Origin: an uncultured Clostridia bacterium
GTDB taxonomy: Bacteria; Bacillota_A; Clostridia; Oscillospirales; Acutalibacteraceae
Direction of reading: 5' to 3'
NCBI GenBank assembly: GCA_944380625.1
Contig: CALWIE010000060.1
Coordinates: 1 to 5,997 of the forward strand
Length of the DNA stretch: 5,997 nucleotides
The translations under genes were made by a program, and so were the position numbers. The notes under the pieces were generated by a model that was not told the DNA's origin, searched no databases, and was given only the letters and a program-made list of their open reading frames with translations. Every line of letters begins with the position of its first letter. The stretch's first letter is position 1. Below are positions 1-5,513 of this stretch, piece after piece.

Positions 1-1274
1 AGGGCCGCCCCCTCCACCGGGTCGGTGCCCGCCCCCAGCTCGTCCAAGAGGACAAGGCTGCCGCTGTCCGCCACCTGAAGGATCTGGATGATGTTGACCA
101 TGTGGGAGGAGAAGGTGGAAAGGGACTGCTCGATGCTCTGCTCATCGCCGATGTCCACCAGGATGTGCCGGAACACCGAGACCCGGCTGCCCTCGGCGGC
201 GGGGACCATCAGGCCGCACATGGCCATGAGCGTCAGCAGGCCGATGGTCTTCAGGGCCACGGTCTTGCCGCCGGTGTTGGGGCCGGTGATGATGAGGGTG
301 TCAAACTCCACCCCCAAGGTGATGTCCGTGGGCACCACCTTCTCCTGGGGGATGAGGGGGTGCCGGGCGGCGTGGAGAACCGTCTTCCCGTCCTCCCCCA
401 TCTGGGGCACCACCGCCTTCATCCGGTAGGCGGTCTGGGCCTTGGCGAAGATCAAATCCAGCTCCACGGCGTAGCGGTAGCTTTCGATGATGGAATCGGC
501 AAAGGAGCCCGCCTCCCCGGAGAGCTCCAGGAGGATGCGGGAGATCTCCTCCTGCTCGTCGGAGCGCAGGACGCGGATCTCGTTATTGGCCTCCACCACG
601 CTCATGGGCTCCACAAACACGGTGGCCCCAGAGGCGCTGGTGTCGTGGACCAGGCCGGGGACCTCCCCCCGGAACTCCGCCTTTACCGGCACCACGTAGC
701 GGCCGCCCCGCTGGGTGACGATATTCTCCTGCAAGTGCTTTTGGTGGGAGGGGGACCGGATGAGCTTGTCCAGCTGGTCCCGCACCCGCTGGGAGGCCGC
801 CCGGATCTTCCGCCGGATGGCGGCCAGGGCCGGGGAGGCGTTGTCCGCTACCTCTTCTTCGCTTACGATGCAGGTGAAGATTTTCTCCTCCAGGTATTTG
901 TTGGGGGCCAGGGCCTCGAAGCGGCCGGTGAGGGCGGTCTTGACCCCCTCGCTTTTGCCCCACCACTGGGTGAGCCCCCGGATGGCCCGCAAGGTGCCGC
1001 CGCTGTCCAAGAGCTCCCGCAGGCCCAGGCCCCCTCCTGCCTGGGCCCGGCGCAGGGGGTTCGTCACGTTTTTCATGCCGTAAAAGGAGGGGCCCCCGTA
1101 TTTGGCCATGAGCACAAAGGCGGCGTCTGTCTCCTCTAAGAGCCACCGGGCCTCCGACGCGGTGCCCGCAGGCTCCAGCCCCCGGGCCAGCTCTGCCCCG
1201 TCGGCGCTGGAGCACTCCCCGGCCACCATCTCTAAAATTTTATCCAGCTCTAAAGCTTTGGTATGTTTGTCCAT
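1..1274 (-). CDS. mutS2: Endonuclease MutS2 (MutS-family ATPase), 3' end beyond window
   Basis: MutS2 is a MutS-family ATPase without the mismatch-binding domain. In different bacteria it is linked to suppression or promotion of homologous recombination, and in Bacillus to rescue of collided ribosomes. I translated about 424 codons from the ATG at 1274. The start is MDKHTKALELDKILEMVAG, typical for the family. The Walker A motif GPNTGGKT is at residues 331-338, DIGDEQSIEQSL at 374-385, the ABC-type signature STFSSHM at 386-392, and the Walker B motif LVLLDELGAGTDP starts at 407 with D411 and E412. The frame is open to the left edge, so the rest of the ATPase domain and the usual C-terminal KOW and Smr nuclease domains lie outside the window. 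A weak ribosome binding site AGAGGA (1284-1289) lies 9 bases before the start. It follows recO after 45 bases with no terminator or promoter visible, so it is probably cotranscribed. Identity is very secure; the presence of the Smr domain is assumed from the family. Confidence 0.96.
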   Translation of the reverse strand, partial: MDKHTKALELDKILEMVAGECSSADGAELARGLEPAGTASEARWLLEETDAAFVLMAKYGGPSFYGMKNVTNPLRRAQAGGGLGLRELLDSGGTLRAIRGLTQWWGKSEGVKTALTGRFEALAPNKYLEEKIFTCIVSEEEVADNASPALAAIRRKIRAASQRVRDQLDKLIRSPSHQKHLQENIVTQRGGRYVVPVKAEFRGEVPGLVHDTSASGATVFVEPMSVVEANNEIRVLRSDEQEEISRILLELSGEAGSFADSIIESYRYAVELDLIFAKAQTAYRMKAVVPQMGEDGKTVLHAARHPLIPQEKVVPTDITLGVEFDTLIITGPNTGGKTVALKTIGLLTLMAMCGLMVPAAEGSRVSVFRHILVDIGDEQSIEQSLSTFSSHMVNIIQILQVADSGSLVLLDELGAGTDPVEGAA

Positions 1275-1319
1275 CCTGATAATTCCTCTAATCGCAGGTT
1301 TCTCTTATGTGCAGGGCCT

Positions 1320-2063
1320 TCACAGCAGGCTGTGGTAGAAATCCAGGGTGCGGGGGCGCTTTTGGAGGATCTGCACCGTGTAGGCCTCCGCGGCGGCGGA
1401 GAGCTCCTCCTGGGCCCCGGGCGCCAGGGAGAAGGAGAAGACCTTCTCAAAATCCGCGAACACAATGTGCCGGGCGGCGGTGAGGGCCCCGGGGGACAGG
1501 GGAACCCAGGGGTCCCCGTTGTCGATGAAGCACCCGTCGCAGTAGAGCTCCCCCCGGCCCACTTTAAAGTACATCCGCTCCGCCTCGTAGGCGCCGCAGT
1601 GGGCGCAGTAGGCCAGGTTGGGCATGAACCCCGCCTCGGAGAGCATCCGCAACTCCACAATGGCCTTCAGCACCGGCTGGGGCCTTGCGCCCCGGCAGAG
1701 GAAGTGGAGGGCGTTGAGCACCAGGCGCAGGTATTCGCCGGCCTCCACCCCTTCGGGCACCAGTTCCGACGCCTGCTGGCAGACGTACTGGGCCCGGGCC
1801 AGCCGGGTGATGTCCCGGCGCAGGTCGAAAAACACCTCGATGGGGCAGGCCTCGTTGATGTTGTAGGCGCTCTTCCCCTTGGAGAGTGTAAAGCGGGAGT
1901 AGCAAAGCAGCCCTGTGGCGGCGTTTTTGCTGTCTTTTAAATTCTTGGCCCGGCGGGCAAAGGCCCGCACCACGCCCTCATCCTTGGTAAGGACGGTCAC
2001 CAGCCGGTCGCTCTCGCCCACCGCCTGTTCCCGAATGACCAGCCCTTGGGTCTTCAGCCCCAT
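1320..2063 (-). CDS. recO: DNA repair and recombination mediator RecO
   Basis: RecO works with RecF and RecR in the cytoplasm to load RecA onto SSB-coated single-stranded DNA and to anneal complementary strands. The 247-residue product is the usual length for the family. The N-terminal OB-fold begins MGLKTQGLVIREQAVGESDR, matching the common pattern of a short strand, then a polar residue-rich turn and DRLVTVLT. The middle is helical (residues about 85-150), with ELRMLSEAGFMPNL at 137-150. A four-cysteine zinc site is complete: CAHC at 153-156 and CDGC at 175-178. The C-terminus RTLDFYHSLL is the family's characteristic ending. The ATG at 2063 is well supported by a near-perfect ribosome binding site AAGGAGG (2070-2076) 6 bases upstream. 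The 5' end overlaps the small yqzL reading frame by 86 bases, so the two may be translationally coupled. Confidence 0.96.
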   Translation of the reverse strand: MGLKTQGLVIREQAVGESDRLVTVLTKDEGVVRAFARRAKNLKDSKNAATGLLCYSRFTLSKGKSAYNINEACPIEVFFDLRRDITRLARAQYVCQQASELVPEGVEAGEYLRLVLNALHFLCRGARPQPVLKAIVELRMLSEAGFMPNLAYCAHCGAYEAERMYFKVGRGELYCDGCFIDNGDPWVPLSPGALTAARHIVFADFEKVFSFSLAPGAQEELSAAAEAYTVQILQKRPRTLDFYHSLL

Positions 2064-2178
2064 GCGCCGCCTCCTTGCCCAGGCACTGCTGGGCCTGGTG
2101 TTTCAACTGGGTGTATTGGATATAGTCGCGCACCCTGCCGGTCCGGTAAAAGCTGTTCCAGGCTTCTTTTACATCCAC
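1978..2178 (-). CDS. yqzL: Small YqzL-family protein, GTG start, overlaps recO
   Basis: A 66-codon frame starts with GTG at 2178. Its first half, MDVKEAWNSFYRTGRVRDYI and the following QYTQLKHQ, carries the YqzL pattern W-x2-F-x2-T-G-x-V-x2-Y (W7, F10, T13, G14, V16, Y19). YqzL is a protein of about 45-50 residues and unknown function, encoded between era and recO in Bacillus subtilis, exactly as here. A purine-rich ribosome binding site GGGGGAAG (2184-2191) ends 5 bases before the GTG, which supports this start. Residues after about 30 run through the recO start region in another frame and look like low-complexity shadow sequence (rich in G, R, A and P), so only the N-terminal part resembles the family. 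The extra length is probably tolerated overlap. A frameshift that removed an earlier stop is the alternative. Family assignment rests on motif plus position; function is unknown. Confidence 0.75.
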   Translation of the reverse strand: MDVKEAWNSFYRTGRVRDYIQYTQLKHQAQQCLGKEAAHGAEDPRAGHSGTGGGRERPAGDRPYQG

Positions 2179-2183
2179 AAACG

Positions 2184-2215
2184 CTTCCCCCTTTGGGAAA
2201 GGCTGGCGCCTTCCC
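2184..2215 (-). promoter_or_regulatory. Possible alternative RNA hairpins over the yqzL ribosome binding site
   Basis: On the transcribed strand an upstream arm GGGAAGGC (2215-2208) can pair with GCCTTTCCC (2203-2195) across a 4-base loop, with one bulge. The same CTTTCCC (2201-2195) can instead pair with GGGGAAG (2190-2184), across a 4-base loop, covering the yqzL ribosome binding site; one of the seven pairs is G-U. The two structures are mutually exclusive. The base pairing is visible; a regulatory role is inference, because purine and pyrimidine runs pair easily by chance. The full gap between era and yqzL (2179-2323) is 145 bases, and I see no convincing promoter in it. Confidence 0.3.
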
Positions 2216-2281
2216 TTCCTTTATGAAAAGTATTTGCAGATCCACCCGGCCTATGACAGGAAAAGATTTGTTTGTTCGACA

Positions 2282-2308
2282 CCCTGCGCCATATTCCGCA
2301 GGGGTTTT
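2282..2308 (+). terminator. Weak hairpin plus short T run, oriented on the plus strand
   Basis: A perfect 7-base-pair inverted repeat, CCCTGCG (2282-2288) and CGCAGGG (2297-2303), encloses an 8-base loop, and on the plus strand is followed by GTTTT (2304-2308). On the minus strand, the coding direction, the stem is followed by TGTCG, which lacks a T run, so it does not look like a terminator for the era operon. It lies just after the era stop codon. It could stop antisense transcripts, or act as a processing or stability structure in the sense mRNA. The T run is short, so terminator activity is uncertain. Confidence 0.3.
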
Positions 2309-2323
2309 GTGCTTGGGGCCCGC

Positions 2324-3238
2324 TTACAGGTCCAGGTCCTTTTGGGAAAAGCCCAGGCTCTGGAGGGTTTCCGGGCGCTGGCGCCAGTCCTCCTTCACCT
2401 TGACCCACAGCTGCAAGTTCACCTTGCAGCCGAAAAAGCGCTCCAGGTCCTGGCGGGCGGAGGAGCCGATCTTTTTGAGCATGGCGCCCCCCTTGCCGAT
2501 GAGGATGCCCTTGTGCCCCGGTTTTTCGCAGTAGATGGTCACGTCCGCGTCCACAATGCCCTCCCGGTCCTTCATGCGCTCGGTGACGGCGGCCACCCCG
2601 TGGGGCACTTCCTGGTCCAAAAGCCGCAGGACCTTCTCCCGGACCGTCTCCGAGACGATGACACGCTCGGGCTGGTCGGTGAGGGTGTCCTCCGGGAACA
2701 GGTGCCCCCCCGGCAGGCACAGCCGGGAGAGCTCCTCCAAAAGGGCCTCCATGCCGCTGCCGTCCCGGGCGGAGACAGGCACCACCGCCTGGAAATCGTA
2801 CCGGGCGGCAAACTGGGCGATCTGCTCCATCAGGGGGGACTTGTCCTCCAAAAGGTCTATTTTGTTCACAGCCAGCACCGCAGGGACCTTCCCCTGGCGG
2901 AACCGGCCCATGAGCTCCTCGTCCGCCTTGGAGAGGGGGGCCCCCGCCTCCGCGACCAGCAGGCAGGCGTCCACCCCGTCCACTGTGCGGGTGACGGATT
3001 TTACCATGTAGTCCCCCAGGGAGTTCTTGGGCTTTACAAGGCCGGGGGTGTCCAAAAACACCAGCTGGTCCTCCCCCCGGGTGAGCACCCCCATGATGCG
3101 GGTGCGGGTGGTCTGAGGCTTTTTGGAGACAATGGCGATCTTCTGGCCCACCATCCGGTTGAGCAGGGAGGACTTGCCCACGTTGGGCCTCCCCACAATG
3201 GCGATGAACGCAGAGCGCTCTTGGGGCATGGATTCCAT
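2324..3238 (-). CDS. era: GTPase Era, 16S rRNA-binding ribosome assembly factor
   Basis: Era is an essential GTPase that binds the 3' end of 16S rRNA through a KH domain and checks 30S subunit maturation at the inner face of the membrane. With the ATG at 3238 the product has 304 residues, close to the usual 300. The GTPase motifs are all present: G1 GRPNVGKSS at 16-24, the switch segment KKPQTTRTR at 39-47, G3 DTPG at 63-66, G4 NKID at 125-128 and G5 SAR at 156-158. The C-terminal KH domain has GKGG at 248-251, then KVNLQLWVKVKEDWR, a standard Era ending. A TTG ten codons upstream (3268) would also be in frame, but the ATG is preceded by AAAGGA (3250-3255, 11 bases away) and gives the family length. 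It lies 75 bases after dgkA; the cdd gene found there in Bacillus subtilis is absent. Confidence 0.97.
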   Translation of the reverse strand: MESMPQERSAFIAIVGRPNVGKSSLLNRMVGQKIAIVSKKPQTTRTRIMGVLTRGEDQLVFLDTPGLVKPKNSLGDYMVKSVTRTVDGVDACLLVAEAGAPLSKADEELMGRFRQGKVPAVLAVNKIDLLEDKSPLMEQIAQFAARYDFQAVVPVSARDGSGMEALLEELSRLCLPGGHLFPEDTLTDQPERVIVSETVREKVLRLLDQEVPHGVAAVTERMKDREGIVDADVTIYCEKPGHKGILIGKGGAMLKKIGSSARQDLERFFGCKVNLQLWVKVKEDWRQRPETLQSLGFSQKDLDL

Positions 3239-3268
3239 AGAGGACTTCTTCCTTTCCACACAGCACAA

Positions 3269-3322
3269 GAGGGCACCGCAGTGCTGCGGCGCCTTCCTGC
3301 TTTTGTTTTCATTTTATTTTTT
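3269..3322 (+). terminator. Stable hairpin with T-rich tail on the plus strand, between era and dgkA
   Basis: The inverted repeat GGCACCGCA (3272-3280) with TGCGGCGCC (3285-3293) has a 4-base loop and one G-T pair. Three further pairs (3269-3271 with 3294-3296) extend the stem to about 12. On the plus strand it is followed, after a few bases, by a T-rich stretch (3301-3322) including runs of four to six T. On the minus strand the stem is followed by CTCTTGTGC, with no good T run, and is preceded by an A-rich stretch covering the dgkA stop codon. So the hairpin is best oriented to end antisense transcription. In the sense mRNA it may instead protect or process the dgkA-era junction. The gap between stem and T run weakens the terminator call. 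Confidence 0.4.
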
Positions 3323-3823
3323 CCGGCGCAGGCTGTCAAGCCTTTCCGCAGCCCAGGCAGGGCCCAAGAGGACAAAACCCGCCGCCGCGGCCAGGGACAA
3401 GGCAAAAAGCCCCAGCTGCCACGGGCTTTGCGCCATGCCCCGGAAAAGCTCCCAGAGCTCCGGCCGGGCCAGGACGATCACCCCCACCAAGAGGGCCGCC
3501 ACGGCGGCCAGGAGCACCCCTCCCGCCGCGATGTCCTTGACAAGGCCTATGTACCGGTTGCGGTTGCGCTGGTTGAAGTCGCACAGCTTCTCCAAGGCGG
3601 TGTTTAGGGACTCGGCGGCCAGCACCCCGCCGGCGGCCAGCACCAGGCAGGCCATCTCCCCCCGGCTCAGGGAGAGGCGGGAGGCGAAAAACAGCAGGTA
3701 AACACAGGCCACAAGGTGGATGCGCATGTTCCTCTCTGACCGGAGGCACGCGCCGATGCCCCGGAAGGCGTCGGCAAAGCTGTGGAGCAGCGGGCGCCTG
3801 GGGGGCGGGGTTCTCTCACTCAT
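3314..3823 (-). CDS. dgkA: Diacylglycerol/undecaprenol kinase family membrane protein
   Basis: This is a small integral membrane kinase of the DgkA family. In Gram-positive bacteria the usual substrate is undecaprenol, recycled as the phosphorylated carrier for wall synthesis; in Escherichia coli it is diacylglycerol. Conserved features are SFADAFRGIGACLRSERNMR (15-34, with E30), ESLNTALEKLCD (71-82, with E71, N74, E78) and KDIAAGGVL (96-104, with D97), which match the active-site positions of the family. Three hydrophobic segments are expected at about 36-52, 57-74 and 98-119. The product has 169 residues against about 120 for typical members: an extra hydrophobic segment at about 137-156 precedes a basic tail ending RRKK. 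The ATG at 3823 overlaps the end of ybeY by 8 bases (ATGAGTGA) and has no clear ribosome binding site, so translation is probably coupled. Substrate preference cannot be read from the sequence. Confidence 0.93.
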   Translation of the reverse strand: MSERTPPPRRPLLHSFADAFRGIGACLRSERNMRIHLVACVYLLFFASRLSLSRGEMACLVLAAGGVLAAESLNTALEKLCDFNQRNRNRYIGLVKDIAAGGVLLAAVAALLVGVIVLARPELWELFRGMAQSPWQLGLFALSLAAAAGFVLLGPAWAAERLDSLRRKK

Positions 3824-4322
3824 TGAGATGGGTGGCGTAGCTGGCGCTGGCGGGCAGACCCAACTCCCGCATGACCTGCTCCTCCTTTTCCCGCATACGC
3901 ACCCGGGCCAGGCCCCCGGCCTCGTGGTCGTAGCCCAGCAGGTGCAGCATGGAGTGGGCGGTCAAAAAGCCGATTTCACGCTCCAGGCTGTGGCCGTAAG
4001 TCTTGGCCTGCTCCATGGCCTTGGGTACGGAGATGACAATGTCCCCCAGGATTTTGGCGCCTGTCTCGTGGTTGACGTCGTAGTTGCCGTTTTCCCCCAT
4101 GGGGAAGGAGAGCACATCGGTGGCGGAGTCGATATCCCTGTACTGGCGGTTCATCTCCCGAATCTGGTCGTTGTCCACAAAGGAGACGCTGATCTCCGCG
4201 GAGTCCTTAAAGCCCTCCAGCTGCAGCACCGCGTGGCAGCACCGCCGGATGAGCATGCGCACCCCTGTGGGGATCTTTACCGCCTTCTGCTGGTTTGAAA
4301 TGATGACTCTGATTTTTTCCAT
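3816..4322 (-). CDS. ybeY: Endoribonuclease YbeY, rRNA maturation factor
   Basis: YbeY is a metal-dependent single-strand endoribonuclease needed for 16S rRNA 3'-end maturation and ribosome quality control; it acts with Era and small-subunit proteins. The 168-residue product is of normal length. The metal-binding motif is complete: HSMLHLLGYDH with H123, H127 and H133. The conserved segment NRQYRDIDSATDVLSFP spans 58-74, including R59, followed by GDIVIS at 93-98. The ATG at 4322 is the first possible start, since an in-frame TAG lies only 6 bases upstream (4329-4331). Its own ribosome binding site is poor (AAAGGA at 4337-4342, 14 bases away), which suggests coupling to the short leader ORF just upstream. 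The pgpH (yqfF) gene that separates phoH and ybeY in Bacillus subtilis is missing. Confidence 0.97.
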   Translation of the reverse strand: MEKIRVIISNQQKAVKIPTGVRMLIRRCCHAVLQLEGFKDSAEISVSFVDNDQIREMNRQYRDIDSATDVLSFPMGENGNYDVNHETGAKILGDIVISVPKAMEQAKTYGHSLEREIGFLTAHSMLHLLGYDHEAGGLARVRMREKEEQVMRELGLPASASYATHLNE

Positions 4323-4328
4323 GTCTCT

Positions 4329-4370
4329 CTACCGTTTCCTTTCCGTGGGCTTTCCCACTTGTTTTTCCAT
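4329..4370 (-). CDS. Putative 13-residue leader peptide upstream of ybeY
   Basis: A 13-codon frame, MEKQVGKPTERKR then TAG, lies between phoH and ybeY. It has the best ribosome binding site in this gap, GGGAGGA (4376-4382), 5 bases before its ATG, while ybeY itself has a weak one. It is in the same frame as ybeY: only TAG and two more codons separate it from the ybeY ATG, and both ORFs begin ATGGAAAAA. The peptide is basic (six K or R in 13). Possible readings are a translated leader that delivers ribosomes to ybeY by reinitiation, a former N-terminal extension of YbeY cut by a stop mutation, or chance. I recognise no known leader peptide in it. What is seen is the ORF and its ribosome binding site; translation is inferred. 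Confidence 0.4.
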   Translation of the reverse strand: MEKQVGKPTERKR

Positions 4371-4390
4371 ACAAATCCTCCCGGCTGCTA

Positions 4391-4409
4391 TCCCGGCTCC
4401 CCGCCGGGA
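4391..4409 (-). promoter_or_regulatory. GC-rich hairpin after phoH, before the ybeY leader ORF
   Basis: A perfect 7-base-pair inverted repeat (TCCCGGC at 4391-4397, GCCGGGA at 4403-4409) with a 5-base loop sits 9 bases after the phoH stop codon. No T run follows on either strand, so it is not an ordinary terminator. On the transcribed strand a second copy of GCCGGGA (4385-4379) overlaps the ribosome binding site of the leader ORF, so the 5' arm of the hairpin could pair with either copy. It may adjust translation or mRNA stability at the phoH-ybeY junction; the function is inferred. Confidence 0.35.
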
Positions 4410-4417
4410 CAGCCCGG

Positions 4418-5383
4418 TCATTTTGCCGGCCGGCTGGCCTTTTCGTAGGCCCGGATGATGTCCTGCACCAGCTTGTGCCGGACCACGTCCTTCTCCGTAA
4501 ACCGGAAAATGGCAATATCCTCGATCCCCCGGAGCACCCGCACCGCCTCTTTAAGGCCGGAGCGCTTCCCCTCGGGCAGGTCGATCTGGGTCACGTCCCC
4601 GGTGATGACCATTTTGGAGTTAAAGCCCAACCGGGTCAAGAACATCTTCATCTGCTCCCCGGTGGTGTTCTGGGCCTCGTCCAAAATGATGAAGCTGTCG
4701 TCCAGGGTGCGGCCCCGCATATAGGCCAGGGGCGCCACCTCGATGTTCCCCCGCTCCACGTAGCGCTGGTAGGTCTCCGCCCCCAGCATGTCAAACAGGG
4801 CGTCGTACAGGGGGCGCAGGTAGGGGTCCACCTTCTGCTGCAGGTCGCCGGGCAAAAAGCCCAGCTTCTCCCCGGCCTCCCCCGCCGGGCGGGTGAGGAT
4901 GATCCGGTTCACCTGCTGGGCCCGGAAAGCGTTGACCGCCATGGCCACCGCCAGATAGGTCTTGCCTGTGCCGGCAGGGCCTACGCCGATGGTGATGGTG
5001 TTCTCCTTGATGTTGTCGCAGTAGGTGCGCTGGCCCACGGTTTTGGGCTTGATGGGCTTGCCCTTGCTGGTGATGCAGATCACATCCCCGGCCAGGCGGG
5101 CCACCTTTTCCTCGCTGTCCTCACCCACCATGCGCATGCAGTAGCGGACGTTCTGCTCGGTGAGGGCCTCGCCGCTGCCGATGAGGGTCAAAAGGCTCTT
5201 TACGGTGCGCAGGGCTTTGTTCACCCCTTCCGGGTCCTCGCCGGTGATCTTCAGGTCGGAGTCCCGGACCACCAGGGTCACGCCGTACTCCTTCTCTATC
5301 AGGCGGATGTTCTCGTCAAAGCTGCCGAAGAGGGCCGCCGCCTGTTCCATTCTGTCCAGATTGATTTTTTCCTCCAAAGGCAT
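4418..5383 (-). CDS. phoH: PhoH family P-loop ATPase
   Basis: PhoH-family proteins are cytoplasmic P-loop ATPases related to the helicase superfamily 1 core. Their exact role is unsettled, but the link to ybeY and era points to RNA metabolism. From the ATG at 5383 the product has 321 residues, near the family's usual 315-325. An N-terminal KH-like segment is followed by the ATPase: Walker A GPAGTGKT at 135-142, [18 protein letters not shown] at 163-180, [12 protein letters not shown] at 185-196, [13 protein letters not shown] at 217-229, Walker [10 protein letters not shown] at 231-239 and the motif [11 protein letters not shown] at 260-270. Start choice is uncertain. A TTG at 5398 lacks a ribosome binding site, the ATG at 5383 has AGGAG directly against it, and a TTG at 5377 has that same AGGAG 5 bases upstream. 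All three leave the domain intact. It appears to be the first gene after the promoter at 5438-5467. Confidence 0.95.
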   Translation of the reverse strand: MPLEEKINLDRMEQAAALFGSFDENIRLIEKEYGVTLVVRDSDLKITGEDPEGVNKALRTVKSLLTLIGSGEALTEQNVRYCMRMVGEDSEEKVARLAGDVICITSKGKPIKPKTVGQRTYCDNIKENTITIGVGPAGTGKTYLAVAMAVNAFRAQQVNRIILTRPAGEAGEKLGFLPGDLQQKVDPYLRPLYDALFDMLGAETYQRYVERGNIEVAPLAYMRGRTLDDSFIILDEAQNTTGEQMKMFLTRLGFNSKMVITGDVTQIDLPEGKRSGLKEAVRVLRGIEDIAIFRFTEKDVVRHKLVQDIIRAYEKASRPAK

Positions 5384-5437
5384 CTCCTGTTTCTTCAAAG
5401 TCTCGGGCCGAAAGGGGCCCTCTTTCCCTATGGAGTT

Positions 5438-5467
5438 ATTATAGCACAGGTCTCAGGGGAGCTTCAA
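5438..5467 (-). promoter_or_regulatory. Sigma-A-type promoter with extended -10 for the phoH operon
   Basis: On the minus strand TTGAAG (5467-5462) is followed after 18 bases by TATAAT (5443-5438), a perfect -10 hexamer preceded by TGC, giving the extended -10 form TGnTATAAT. Transcription should start near 5431, leaving a leader of roughly 45 bases before the phoH ATG. Upstream of the -35 box lie a T run (complement of 5470-5474) and the palindrome AAAAATTTTT (5492-5501), which could act as an UP element and stand out against the GC-rich surroundings. The leader contains GGGCC and GGCCC arms that could form a small hairpin. The hexamers are seen; activity is inferred. Confidence 0.75.
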
Positions 5468-5513
5468 GGAAAAACTCTATGAATACTAGCTAAAAATTTT
5501 TGAGCTTCCTGTG

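Noticed and set aside
102..1139. A 345-codon open frame on the plus strand opposite mutS2
   Set aside because: It mirrors the mutS2 coding frame, shows no recognisable domain, and its composition fits a shadow of high-GC codon use.
1316..1334. Small inverted repeat CACAG/CTGTG at the recO stop codon
   Set aside because: The stem is only 5 pairs, partly inside the coding sequence, and has no T run; chance is the simplest explanation.
2054..2245. A 63-codon minus-strand frame with GTG start covering the yqzL region
   Set aside because: The overlapping frame from 2178 has the YqzL motif and a placed ribosome binding site; this one has neither.
2179..2323. Possible internal promoter between era and yqzL, such as a CATAAA box near 2223
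   Set aside because: No acceptable -35 hexamer lies 16-19 bases upstream of any -10-like sequence here.
2169..3266. A 365-codon frame on the minus strand overlapping era in another frame
   Set aside because: It is rich in G, P, R and H, has no motif, and covers the same DNA as the well-supported era frame.
2234..3607. A 457-codon open frame on the plus strand opposite era and part of dgkA
   Set aside because: It is antisense to genes with complete functional motifs, its composition is rich in G, H, P, L and R as expected from GC-biased codons read backwards, and no family motif is visible.
4475..5482. A 335-codon open frame on the plus strand opposite phoH
   Set aside because: It is antisense to the motif-complete phoH gene and runs through its promoter; no independent ribosome binding site or domain was seen.
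5485..5510. AAAAATTTTT palindrome flanked by AGCT repeats as a terminator for yqfD
   Set aside because: The stem is almost all A-T, leaves no proper loop, and is not a GC stem followed by a T run; it is better explained as an AT-rich upstream promoter region.
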